64,000 nucleotides of DNA, taken from assembly GCA_014773175.1 (NCBI GenBank), contig VXCM01000454.1, positions 174,615-238,614 on the forward strand, given 5' to 3'. The DNA is from Lucifuga dentata (lineage: Eukaryota; Chordata; Actinopteri; Ophidiiformes; Bythitidae). Positions within the stretch are counted from its first letter, which is position 1. Each line of letters opens with the position of its first letter. Below are positions 41,901-64,000 of this stretch, piece by piece. A model generated the notes under the pieces. The model ran no database searches and was not told the origin of the DNA. It saw nothing but the letters and a program-made list of their open reading frames with translations. A program made the position numbers and the translations under genes.

Positions 41901-44594
41901 CCAGACTGCAGGGGAACAAATGCTTTGTTGTACATGAAACAAAACAGCTGTTATATCAGCAACAACAAAGCCTTTAGTAGCCACAATACACCGCATAGAC
42001 AGCAGCACTTTACAGTAAATCAGCATTTCAAGGTCACAAGTTAGTCTTGTGCTGAAAGCTGATGTTAAAAATCTGGTCTTGAAAGCAAAAGTCACAATCT
42101 GATTAAAAACAAACCTATACTCTAATCATTGGAGACCTGTTAGCAATCTTGAACGTGTTGCTTCCCTCATCTTTCTAGTCTTAGATTATACAGACTAATA
42201 AGGTTAAAGGACCATGCCACCCATTTTGCATGTTTGAGCCTAATATATTCAATTTTCATACACGTAATGTTACTGACAATCATTTCCCAAAGCATACTAC
42301 TGGAACAGTGAATTAAAAATGTTTTTCCTACCTTCCAGACCTCCATTGGTTTCAGTTCATTCTGGTACGCTATTAAAATCAACTTGATACTTGAAACGTT
42401 CTTAGAATAGGTAATCCCATCATCATGAACAAGATGTGTTTTGTTTTTTTTTGTTTTTTTTTTTAGAAAGTTATGTAATTTTGCGTTTAAGCGCAATAAA
42501 AAGTGTGGAGTGAATGTATGTCTCCACCAGGGAATATAGTCCTAAAAGAAGACCTGTGTTTATGGAAAAATTTAAAGGACCGTGACTTCATAAGGCTGTG
42601 TAACTATTAGCAGGAGAAACATGGATTTTTAAGGTGGGTGAATCACTTGAATATTTGATTTTGAAAGATTAAGAGATTTTGCAAAATATAAGGAAAGCTG
42701 AAATACAGTTTTATCCTTTGGGAAATGATTGTCAGTAACCTTACGTGTTTGAAAAATTGGCTATAACAGTCTCAAACATACAACATGAGTGGTATGGTCC
42801 TTTAATAAAGAATATGATCTTTATTAAAGGACACGTCTATATTATGTGTCCTTCTCATTGTAAACTTATTGTTGAACTTACAGTAACATTATTTTTTCCA
42901 CTGGGCTAACCAAACAGCAGAAACCAGCAATGTTTTACTGTTTACGGACATTTAAGGCATGACGCCACAAGGATAAATAACCATTTAATAAAAGTTTTAA
43001 AGACACTCAACTGGAGGATGGAAGCAGAAGTGGTGCAAAACTCAGAAGAGAACAAACAGAGGGGGCTGAAACAAACACAACCTAGCAAAGCCTACAGTAT
43101 GTCAGAGAGAATAATCAAAATCAATTAAACCAAACCTGTAAACAGGGCATGTAAACAGACAACCAACTATTTTGTTACACTCACAATCACTGTATTATTT
43201 TGTGTGGTGTTGAATTCATCATATCAGGAGTATGATAACATCTCTAATAGGTGTGCATGTTCAGTGTTTGGTTGATCATAAAACACAATATTCAGTGAAA
43301 TAAGAGAAACATTATATTACACAGTGGATCACTTTTCACCTCACTGCTATAGGGTCCTCAGTTCAAATCTGACTGGGGCTCTTCTATCTTGAGTTCACAT
43401 ATTTAAGGGTTTCTTCTGGGTGGTCCATCTCCACCCAGAGGACCACGCCACCGCCCAAATGTCTCACATTACTGCACATTTAATTATTATGTATATAGGC
43501 CTACATTTTTGGTTAAACATTAATGAATTAATCAACTTCTGGTTTCCAAAATATCCTGGAAAAAAAAAGAAAAAAAAGAAAATCACACTTGAATAGAATT
43601 GATAACGGATGGTTACATGTGTAACCCAGGTTCTCTGAGTGGAGAGACTATCTCTCCAACCAAGAGCTGCTCAGGAACACGTTCCAATCAAGGTTAATCG
43701 AAGCGGCCACGCACAGGTGCTGCTTATATAGCCACCTGTGGCTAATCAGTGCGTGGCCATCACAAGAGTAATCCACGTGGGGTCAGTCCCCATACATATG
43801 GAATATGTAGGGTGGAGAACTTGAAGAAGAGATTCTGGACCCATCTTCCAGCAATATGAAAACTAACTCTTTTCTCATATATTTCTCAAAACAGACAACC
43901 AGAAGTTGATCTTATTTTAAACTAATGACATATTTTACTATTTCATACCCAAATGAGTCAGTGAGGTTGTCATTCCTACTTTAGGGATGCAAGCATTGAA
44001 GAGACATGTTTCAGATTCATGATGTATGTTGACATTAAAATGATATGAAGGCATGATCAGGCTGGCATTAGTCTGTCAGCATGAGTCAGTCTGAAGTCAC
44101 TGATCCTTAGCTTCATGCTGATGTGGCTGAATCCTACGCTCTCTCTGTGTCATAACAAACCGATCAGCGGGTTGAATAACGTGAGTGTGTAGCTGAGAAG
44201 AACACCGGTCAGGACTCGTTACAAAGCTTTGTTTACGGACCGAGGATCACCGGGATCAGCTAACGTTAGCTTCAAATCCTCAGCATAAATAGAACAGCCA
44301 ATGAGCCAGTGTGCAGTTTGTACAAAAACTGCACTGTTCAGAAACTAGGTGGTGTGCGACAAACACAGTAATAAAACGTCTAAAGACACAAACATAAATA
44401 CATAATCACGACAAAGAATGACCAAAGGAGAACTTTTAAACGACATCTGTAATATAAGTGAAACACACTGCTGAACTGCCTTGCGGGCCTTTTCGGAATA
44501 GAGCTCATTTAGCTAAAGTTCATGAAAATTGTCCCTTGCCATTCTTACCTTGATGATTAAAAAGCCTCCATAACTTAGTAAAAAGTATTCCCAT
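35901..44594 (-). CDS. arl5a: ADP-ribosylation factor-like protein 5A, complete coding sequence
   Basis: Small Arf-family GTPase of the trans-Golgi; ARL5 proteins recruit tethers such as GARP for endosome-to-Golgi traffic (family knowledge). Six exons join to 540 bp, 179 residues plus stop, the same length as human ARL5A. Visible motifs: Gly2 for myristoylation (MGILFTKLW), P-loop GLDNAGKTT at residues 23-31, switch-I threonine in TSPTIGSN at 44-51, WDIGGQ at 65-70, NKQD at 125-128, CCAL at 157-160. The N-terminus [14 protein letters not shown] and [15 protein letters not shown] favour ARL5A over ARL5B, although the C-terminus RLRVR and VKGCM are ARL5B-like. It lies between neb and cacnb4 on the same strand, as in human. 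Introns carry two TTAA-type elements. Confidence 0.97.
36374..36498. repeat. 62-bp exact duplication around N at 36436
   Basis: CAGAGGGAAACTTTGG...AATAATGAC on both sides, in arl5a intron 5. Confidence 0.95.
37244..37395 (-). CDS. arl5a: arl5a coding exon 5
   Basis: 152 bp, [20 protein letters not shown] to CCALTGEG, with the guanine-specificity motif NKQD. Donor gtgaga. Confidence 0.97.
37566..37649 (-). CDS. arl5a: arl5a coding exon 4
   Basis: 84 bp, 28 residues, [20 protein letters not shown] then LYRMLAHE. The donor gtaagt follows GAA. Confidence 0.97.
38263..38846 (+). mobile_element. TTAA-flanked long-TIR element, copy 8
   Basis: Full length, in arl5a intron 3 between exons 4 and 3, with both TTAA ends. 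Confidence 0.85.
39123..39270 (-). CDS. arl5a: arl5a coding exon 3
   Basis: 148 bp, [20 protein letters not shown] through the switch-II motif WDIGGQ to NTYYTNTE. Acceptor cacag, donor gtaagg. Confidence 0.97.
39793..39925. repeat. 66-bp exact duplication around N at 39859
   Basis: TGATTTTCCTTACAAG...CTAAAATA on both sides, in arl5a intron 2. Confidence 0.95.
40102..40162 (-). CDS. arl5a: arl5a coding exon 2
   Basis: 61 bp, Glu16 to Phe36, containing the P-loop GLDNAGKTT. Acceptor tttcag, donor gtaagt. Confidence 0.97.
41040..41146 (+). mobile_element. LINE tail in arl5a intron 1
   Basis: CCCCAGGAAGAATAGTTG and AACTAATGGAGATCCAATGC then AATAAACAAATAAACAG. Confidence 0.6.
42204..42805 (+). 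mobile_element. TTAA-flanked long-TIR element, copy 9
   Basis: Full length, in arl5a intron 1; clean TTAAAGGACCAT and ATGGTCCTTTAA ends. Confidence 0.87.
43315..43468 (+). mobile_element. tRNA-derived SINE, 5' part
   Basis: CACCTCACTGCTATAGGGTC, CTCAGTTCAAATCTGACTGG then a body with TGGGTGGTCCATCTCCACCC. It resembles the fish SINE CACCTCACAGCAAGAAGGTCCTGGGTTCGAATCC. Confidence 0.55.
43600..43870. repeat. Probable fish interspersed repeat with nested hairpin
   Basis: GGTTACATGTGTAACCCAGG and TCTCTGAGTGGAGAGAC introduce a segment where GGCCACGCAC (43705-43714) pairs with GTGCGTGGCC (43749-43758) and CACAGGTG (43712-43719) with CACCTGTG (43733-43740). I recall similar text as a dispersed repeat in fish; class not assigned. 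Confidence 0.5.
44549..44594 (-). CDS. arl5a: arl5a coding exon 1
   Basis: 46 bp with the start codon; encodes [15 protein letters not shown] plus the first base of Glu16. Donor gtaaga. The short exon and phase match human ARL5A. Confidence 0.96.
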
Positions 44595-44960
44595 GGCTGG
44601 TGCTGAAGTTTATTTGATGCCAGCTTGTAAGAATCCGATACAGCCAGCTAACGCTGATGCTATCCAATACTACCAACTTTAGCTAGCTCGCCAGCTAACT
44701 ACAGCGTTTGTAAACAGAATAAAGAGCTGTCAAAGCTTGTACGTACAACCGACATGCTTGCAAGAATTATGTCCTGCTTCTCTATTCACAAAAGGGCATA
44801 TAATAAATTGTAACGCTTAATGTCGAAAAGAAAACCGTAATGTTAGCTAGTGAAGCTAGCTGGTTGATGTTAGCTGGCTAGTATCATCAGCTGGGTGCAC
44901 AAGCGCTGTGGTTAGCTGTCAAACTGACGCATGCGCACTTCGAAGTGAAAGTGTCAAGCA
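44595..44960 (-). promoter_or_regulatory. arl5a promoter region with NRF1-like site
   Basis: The 350 bp before the start codon include GACGCATGCGCAC at 44926-44938, close to the NRF1 site GCGCATGCGC, and several GCTAGC/CAGCTAAC words. No TATA box was evident, which suits a housekeeping GTPase. The transcription start is not determined. Confidence 0.45.
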
Positions 44961-45050
44961 GTAAAATAATTCACGAACCGCATCTTAAATTATAGGAAAC
45001 TTAGGTAAAGATGGTTAGTAAAGAAAAAGCCATCATAAAGTGAATCATAA

Positions 45051-45097
45051 ATAACATAACATAACATAACATAACATAAATATAATATAATATAATA
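45051..45097 (+). repeat. (ATAAC)n and (TATAA)n microsatellite
   Basis: Six ATAAC units grading into TATAA units upstream of arl5a. Confidence 0.95.
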
Positions 45098-45209
45098 AGT
45101 AAGCTCTTGGGCCACCATGAGCCACCAGAACAGCCTCAGAGCAAATTGGCATAGATTGTACAAGTCTTTGGAACTCTGCTGGAGAGATGGAACGCCATGC
45201 TTCTAAAAG

Positions 45210-45830
45210 ATAATCTCTCATTTGGTATTTGGATGGTGGTGGAGAGCCTCTAACATGTCAAAGTGGGTGTGGAAAAAAAAGTGATACGTCAGATGAGTCA
45301 TCCATCATCTTGTCAACAAGTGGGAGAGTGCATGGGTGGCATATGCCAAGAGAATGGTACAGGCTTGAATGTTTGACCCCTACAGTGAAGGAGTCTGGTG
45401 GCTCTATTACGCTCTTGGTGGCATTTTGCTGGTATGGTTTGGGTCCATTGTTCACTTAGAGGGAAGGGTCACTGCAAATCACTATAAGTTATTGTAAGTG
45501 ATCACCTTTATCATTGAAACATTTCTATCCTGATGGGAGTGGCCTCTTCCAGGATGACAACGCTCCCATCTACAGGGCATGAGAGGTCCCTGAATGGTTT
45601 GATGAATGTGAAAATGACGTCAGTCACATGCTATGACTTTCACATTCACTATATCTTAACTCAGCTGAATACTTACGGGAGATTTTGGAGTGTGTTAGAC
45701 CGTGCTGTCATCTCAATATCAAAACACCAAATGAGCAGCTCAAACAACTTATTATGTTTACATAATAAAATAGCCTCAATTCCAACAAGTACATGCAGAC
45801 CCTCGCAAAAGTGAAATGTATGATCCAACA
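45210..45830 (+). pseudogene. Tc1/mariner-type transposase relic between arl5a and cacnb4
   Basis: Plus-strand pieces CLTPTVKESGGSITLLVAF, GLGPLF, YPDGSGLFQDDNAPIYRA, PEWFDE and REILECV match the usual CL-PTVKHGGGS-M-WG ... GLFQQDNAPCH-A ... L-PIENLWD--- order. The catalytic region is present as FQDDNAP, but a stop follows PLFT and others come later. Confidence 0.7.
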
Positions 45831-45859
45831 ATAGCTTTTGGAGGAAAACCACAGATATA

Positions 45860-47520
45860 ACAGCAAAACTGTAGGCTTCTCTTGATATTCTGAGTAGCTG
45901 TCACGTTAGATTGTGTACATTCAGTTTTGAATAAGAGTGAATACTGTTAAGATACTGTTTATGTGTTCTGTGACACAGTGTTCTGTTATACAGCGTTTAC
46001 ACAGTGTCAGTGAACCTACCATAAGCTAAGTGGATGACAAATCTATCAGTCAAATGAGTCATTATATCCTGGGTTGTGGGAGGTAGACAGGAAATGGATG
46101 GGTGTCTTCCGGGTGTGCCTATTCTCTGGAATTGTTGGGTGTGTGTGGGAAGTAAAGTAGGAAGCTAGAGAGTTTTCCAGGGTTTGATTGACAGTGTGTG
46201 GTGTGGGCCTGGGCCAACAGCGGCTCATTTTCAAGGATTAAATGGTTCCCAAGCATCTGTTTTTTTGTTTTTTTTTTTGTTTGTTTTTTTTTTTTACTTC
46301 TGAGATACTACAATAAACATAGATTAATATATTGTATACCATAATAAACTCACTGTTTATTGAATTTATTATTGAGTACTACAGGCACAAAATAAATCCC
46401 ATATATTGTAAAAGTGCATTGTAGGATATTTTGCTTTACTGCTATCAAGAGGTTCATCCACATTCATTCATCCACATCTGTTTGTTTGTTTATTAGCTGG
46501 ATTACTCAAAGAGTTATGAACCGATTTTGACAAAACTTAGTGGAAGGGCAGAAGAACCCATTAGTTTTTACTACCGATTCAATTCAAGAGGCAGAACCAA
46601 GAGTTTTTAAAATGATTCTTTAGCATTGTAAGACTTAGCATTGGCATTTTAAGTAATTTTGTACATCATACCAGTGAAAAAAAGGTGTATTTACCCCATT
46701 ATCTAGCTGCAATGTGTTCCAGAAATGGATACATTTTAAAAATAACTGTTTCTTATTTTATGTTTTACTTTTCTTTTTTTCAATCTGAATCAATGCATTT
46801 TGATATTTTTGATATCTTAGTCTTATTTTTAAAACAGTGCGTTAAGTGAGTCAATAAGGCAAAACTCTTCTGTGGGTATGCTTTGTTTAAAAAAAAAAAC
46901 AATCCAATCAGTACAACATAAGGGCAGTTTATTTCATTACAATTGTAAAATGACAGTGCACACAGACGTAACTTCAATGCATCATTCTCTTACAGGCAGT
47001 ATTCAAATCTTTTAAAACGGTTGCTTATGCTCCAGCTATCTTGAAACAACAATAAAAGCTGTAAGTATGTTGGATAACAGAAGTTTCAGGCTGATAATTT
47101 TTTCTAGAATCACCGAAGCACAAAGACCTCTGGCATATGAAGTGAAAACAGAACATGAATTTATCAACAAATATTAAATTACAAGATACAATGATGATAA
47201 AAGTTAATGATATATTTACCCCCCATATTAGCTGGGAGCGTATAAATTAATTCATCTGATTCAAACTTCTGCTCCATATCCATAAACGCAGCTTGTAAAA
47301 GACACTGACAAAATGCAGCACAGTCCTGCCCAAGTGCTTCCAGACAGTTTCTCATTAGAAGCCATTAATGACATTCAGATGAGCATAATGTAAAAGCTAA
47401 AGCTCAAGATGTCGAAGAGGCAGAGACACATGTTCACTTGCTACTGAGGAATATGACAACTTTTTTTTTTTTTTTTTTTTNTTTTTTTTTTTTTTTTTTT
47501 ATGATGAGGCCTAATCGATA
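45860..47520. other. arl5a-cacnb4 intergenic DNA
   Basis: Only homopolymers (46260-46295, and 47461-47500 with an N) and no recognisable gene. Confidence 0.5.
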
Positions 47521-47761
47521 AAGATCTTCATGACAGTGGTTCTCAGACTGTGTGAATCAGATATGAGCTCTGAGCAGATCAAAACACCCAAGTACGACCT
47601 CATCAACAAGCCAGCAACTCTCAGAAAAGTCACTGAAAACCTGCATCGCGCTGAAAATGAGCTCGAAAAGTTACTGATGCCCATGTCGAACAAAGTGTGG
47701 ACATGGGACGAGTTCGTTATTTTCAATAAAAATTATTAATTATTAGAGAATAATAGTTCAT

Positions 47762-48794
47762 TTAAAGGACCATACTGGCAATTGTGCATGTTTGAGCTCA
47801 ATACCCATATACATGTTATGTTGCTGACAACCAATTTCCAAAACATAAAACCCATATTTCGGCTTTCCTTTTACTTTTTTCAAATCCGCCTAATCTTTCA
47901 AAATCAAATGTTCAGGTGATACCCTGAGGGAATTCAAGTGAATGTACTGCATATTATTGTTCATGTTACTGCATATTATATTTCATATACCTAAGCTGTT
48001 CATTTATATTCAAATATGTTAATTCTTATATTTTTATATTCTCACGTTTATTCTTCAGTGTCTAAGTTATTTCCAGAAGGGAGCCAGTGTTATGGATAGT
48101 GTTAATGATCTGGAATAATGTGTGCTTCTGTGAAAACAGTCCTTGGAGATGGTACAGGTCTGACAATGCCTGAAAAATGCCTTCTAGCCTAAACCAGACT
48201 GCTAGTCTAAATCCCTCTGACGTATGAGTTTGGATCAGCTATGAGTACATGAGTTGGTGCTGAAGGCTCAAGTATTTTGAAGGTGTTGGTCCAACTCTGT
48301 ACTTCCCGTGTATACGCAAGATTAAAGAGTGTGATCTGCAATCTGAGACACTGTGAGACCCCTTTAATTTCTTTGACAACACACACCTTAAAATTCAATG
48401 TTTTGCCTTGTAACCCTTATGCACGATTGTAGAAGGCACAATCATTTTAATTTCCTGTTAAAAGCCATCTTCTCCTGGGACTATATTTCCTGGTGGAGGT
48501 ATACATTTTGTTCTGTGTTGGATCAGTTAAATAAAGTTATTTGACAAAAAAAACCTAACAGACATATTGTTCTCTGTGATGGATTATTTATCTCAAGCAT
48601 GTTTCAAGTCTCTACAAGTTGATTTTAACAGCGTACTGGAATGAACTGAAACCAATGGCAGTCTGGAAGGTAGGAAAAAACAATCTAAAATTTGCAGCTA
48701 AAATAGTATATTTTGGGAAATGGTTGCCAGTAACGCACATACGGATTGTATATATTATGCTCAAACATGCACGATCACCGGTATGTTCCTTTAA
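47762..48794 (-). mobile_element. TTAA-flanked long-TIR element, copy 10, interrupted
   Basis: Subfamily 2. The body is split by about 444 bp of foreign sequence (47935-48378), after which the expected element sequence resumes at ACACCTTAAAATTC. Confidence 0.78.
47935..48378. mobile_element. Insertion in copy 10, possible solo LTR
   Basis: The inserted segment begins TGAGGGAATTC and ends TTTCTTTGACA, i.e. TG...CA as in long terminal repeats, and has ATTAAA near its end. I see no clean target duplication and no internal viral genes, so this is only a candidate. Confidence 0.35.
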
Positions 48795-49924
48795 AAACAT
48801 ACACAAAAACCCATTTTAATTGTGAATAATTTACCACAAAAACAGAATTTCCATAGATTTCAATGAGTTTGATTGTGTGCAGAAATTCCCAGACTTATCT
48901 GGTGTACCACCAGGGGCACTTCAAGTACCACTGGTGGTACGTATACTACAGTTTGAAAACCACTACGTTTTTAAATAAAATGAGATGGAGGAGAGTCACT
49001 TTTCTGAGCTCCATTGCCATGAAAAGAGAGATGAATGGAATGTCATTTCATAATCTGAAGGTAAAAATTCAAATAAATTAGGGTTTCATTTTCTGTATCA
49101 ATTATGTTATAGTTGTCAATGTGAAACCTGCTATCCTTTACAACTGACATCCTTGCAAACACAGAAAAGATAACAGCACTTAAATGCCCGTGCACTTAAG
49201 TACATGAAAAACATGCTGGTATGGAAGTGATCCTTCCTGATATTGATCATTTTCTTTGCAACAATTAAGGTAAAATTGATAATCCATGCAAAATCTATCT
49301 TTTAATACCAAACATACCCTCTGTATTCCTGAAAGGTGGCTGTAAAAAGTTTGTAGTTTCCCAGTTCATGTTGAAAAGCTGTGATCAAGCTGTTGCTTAT
49401 AACAGATTTGAATTATGAAGATGTTTGCAGCAGATGAAAGTAACACATTAAATACTTTTAAATGAGTAGCTGAGAAGTGAGTTATGCTGTAAGACTGGTT
49501 TGACATACACGGTAGGACAATTTAATTCCACTGTCAAAACTTGTCATCATTGGAATCTATTGTTTGTTAATTCAAACAGAGCACTGTTGTTCTTTGCAAA
49601 TGGAAAACCTCCAAGCTAGTTACAGCCAGCTTTCACACCAACGCAGGTTGAGCGTTTGATCGTCACAAGATTTTGGATGGAGTATCATTTTCATGGTTGA
49701 CCTTTGGGCGTCGCAGTTTGATGAACTGAGAAATAAAGTGGTGTAGAAGCTACTGTATTCATCTCAGGCAACCAACCTGGATCATCTCAAGTAATTGATT
49801 AAATGCTACATCTGTCAACACCCGTCTAAACGACTCTAAATGTCATACTTTGTGGGATCTTTGCCACTTATTCATTTCTCCACTTTTATATAACTGTCCT
49901 GATGTGTAGAATGGCAAAAATGGT

Positions 49925-50339
49925 ATTAAAGGGAGGATTTACTGGTCATGGGGAACACTATTCAACATTATATAAAGTGTGTGTGAAGGCTTTTTGGGGC
50001 TGTAGAGGGCGAGTCAGGGAGCAAAGTCAGGGAAAGTGATCTTTATGACATCACAAGAATTACTTCCTGTTAGTGTGGTATTTGAAAACTAAGCCCCTTC
50101 TACTAGTTGAGAAGTTTGATTCACTAAAAAAAAATGTAAGAGTGGCTTTAAATTTCAAACATGCATCCTGTTGGATGCATGTTTGATGCATGTTACTTGT
50201 GATGTCATAAGGGTAATTTTTTTTTTCCCATAGCTTTGCGTGCCTTAAATGCCATTAAAATCTTTATACTGTACATTGCTAAATAGTGCTCCCCAAAACC
50301 AAAAAAACTGAATTTGAGATGTAAAACTGGTGGGAATGA
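49925..50339 (+). mobile_element. Second TTAA family, short copy
   Basis: Starts TTAAAGGGAGGATTT. Left GGGGAACACTATT is matched by right AATAGTGCTCCCC, and CTTTATGACATCACAAG by its inverse near 50200. It is related to the element at 57347-58762, lies downstream of cacnb4, and its right terminus is eroded. Confidence 0.6.
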
Positions 50340-51024
50340 ACAAAAAAGCAGCTCGGGGACCCATAACAGAACACCTTCAAAAAAACCTACGTGTAAAACT
50401 CTGGTTTGGGAACAGGCTTCCACAGGATTGAACACAGTCATATCCAAGACAACGGCAAACACACTTTGAGGAGCGTTAAAGATGCGCTGCATTCTGCTTC
50501 TACCGCTGCACGTGCAAACAGATTCTGTGCTGATCACTGCTGGATGCTTTTGGTGCTGTCTGGCACTGGCTTTGAGGCAGGAAGTGCTGTAACGACGGTC
50601 TCACCTGCATGCTACAGGAACAGCTGAGATGGCAGGAAGAGTCCAGAGGGGCCTACATCACACACTATCATCTGCTAGTGTAGTACAGTCCCAAGCCACA
50701 TCTGGGGCGTTACTCAACTCGGGTCCAGCTTTAGCTTTCCTTGCTCTTTTTCTACTTTCTCATCTAAGCCACCTCCCTTGGTCACATCAAAGCAAGAGCG
50801 GGATTCTTATTCTGATTTTTTTTTTTTTTTTTTTNTTTTTTTTTTTTTTTTTAGGTTTGAAATTCAAATCCAAGGAGAGAATGAAGTACTACACCTCAGC
50901 CGTTACAGTCCGATTAAACTGCATTTTTAAATGAGTGTAGTATTTCATCGCGTTACAGAAACTCGTAAGTCCCTGGTGGTTGGTTGGAGAAAGACAGGCC
51001 TGCTTTATGTTTACGCGGTGCGGC
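50340..51024 (-). other. Probable 3' UTR of cacnb4
   Basis: Follows the cacnb4 stop. It contains an N-interrupted T/A homopolymer at 50818-50852. I found no convincing AATAAA in it, so the transcript end is not placed. Confidence 0.4.
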
Positions 51025-63098
<12,074 letters not shown>

Positions 63099-63280
63099 CT
63101 GTAAGTCAAAGAGATAATAACAATAAAATAAAAAACTGGAGAAAAAAAGTCATATTTTCAAATGGGGACAGTTATGACTGAAGACAGAGATCTTCTTCTT
63201 CCAAACTCACACACGTGAACACACAGACACAGACACACAAACAGTACTACACTAATTTTAAGAAAAACAAATTCGTATGC

Positions 63281-63366
63281 CTCTCGCTCAATGACTGCTG
63301 GGATAAGCTCCAGACCCCCATCACCCTTAACAGGACAAACGGGTATAGAAATGGATGGATGGATGA
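63281..63366 (+). mobile_element. SINE 3' part with ATGG tail
   Basis: GCTGGGATAAGCTCCAGACC and GTATAGAAATGGATGGATGG form the well-known tail of the same fish SINE. Confidence 0.7.
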
Positions 63367-63379
63367 AAATTCTTATCAT

Positions 63380-63740
63380 GAAACAAATATTTTTTTCAAT
63401 GGGCCTGGAAGAAGATGTGTGTGTATATTGACACGCACAGTGAGGATGATGAAGATGATGATGAAGATGATGATGGTTTGAGTGGAAAAGAATCTCCAAG
63501 CATCACAGCTGGTGAATTGCAGACACGACCAAGCCGAATGAGAAAAATATTTGTTTCATGATGAGAATTTCTTTTTCCCTTTCAATTATTTTAGTTTAAT
63601 TAAAGGTTAAATTTAATTGAACTAAAATAAACTAAAGGTTTAATTAAAGGTTTGTTAAAGATCACAAGGATAAACAATAAAGACATTTTTTTCACAGCTC
63701 ATTTTGCTTTAATCAACCAAGGTTGCCAATATATACTGTA
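63380..63740 (+). pseudogene. Tc1-like transposase relic, second copy
   Basis: [13 protein letters not shown] in the plus strand, flanked by GAAACAAATATTTTTTTCA and GATAAACAATAAAGACATTT, both shared with the relic at 18279 in opposite orientation. Also has a GAT expansion. Confidence 0.6.
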
Positions 63741-63748
63741 CATATAAC

Positions 63749-64000
63749 CGCTCAAAAGTTTAGAATCACTCGTCATTGAAGTCATTCTTGCTATTTTATT
63801 CAATCATAGTGTTTTTTTTTTTAAATCATATGTAACAAACACCAAAATGCATTTTAAGATGTTTTATTTAGTATTTCAAAGTTTTTAAATGATAAATAAC
63901 AGTATTTTAGTGATTCTCATCAAAATATCCACCTTGAGATTTAATCTCTGCTTTGTAAATATGAGGCATCAGTTTCTAGAGCATCAGAGAATAATCTAGA
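63749..64000 (+). mobile_element. Tc1/mariner-like short element, cut by window edge
   Basis: Begins ACCGCTCAAAAGTTTAGAAT and continues with the family body to the last base. Confidence 0.78.

Overview
This window is vertebrate nuclear DNA, almost certainly from a bony (teleost) fish. It has three multi-exon genes with GT-AG introns, low coding density, many small DNA transposons (Tc1-, hAT-, piggyBac- and TTAA/T2-type), LINE tails and tRNA-headed SINEs of the kind common in fish. All three genes are read from the minus strand and keep the order I know from human 2q23: CACNB4 (upstream, right), ARL5A (middle), NEB (downstream, left). The species cannot be named from the sequence. I found no prokaryotic genes, CRISPR array or rRNA.

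Region by region. Positions 72-25254 hold the 5' part of nebulin: 39 coding exons, all beginning and ending in phase 0, adding up to 1881 codons, with the start codon at 25254 and the gene running off the left edge. From about 5.7 kb leftward the exons repeat as 312+207+105+108 bp, i.e. 244-residue super-repeats of seven modules. Positions 25274-35367 are the nebulin upstream region and intergenic DNA, filled with transposon relics. Positions 35368-44594 hold ARL5A, a complete six-exon, 179-residue Arf-like GTPase. Positions 44595-51024 are its promoter side and the gap to the next gene. Positions 51025-63098 hold the last ten coding exons (388 residues plus stop) of CACNB4, whose N-terminal exons lie beyond the right edge.

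The genes are not an operon and share no pathway. Nebulin is the thin-filament ruler of skeletal muscle, ARL5A a Golgi GTPase and CACNB4 a voltage-gated calcium-channel beta subunit. What they share is conserved neighbourhood.

The accessory material is mobile DNA. It includes twelve copies of a long-terminal-inverted-repeat element bounded by TTAA, an hAT deletion derivative with a perfect 8-bp target duplication and a decayed transposase start, a palindromic element inserted into a LINE tail, a TTAA-type element carrying inverted minisatellites, several dead Tc1 transposases and a LINE ORF2 C-terminus. The sequence also contains 24 single-N joins. Where the flank is not a homopolymer, 54-79 bases on each side are the same, so these are assembly artefacts rather than biology. 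I did not find a convincing undescribed system; the most interesting signals are repeat evolution inside nebulin and the structure of the mobile elements.
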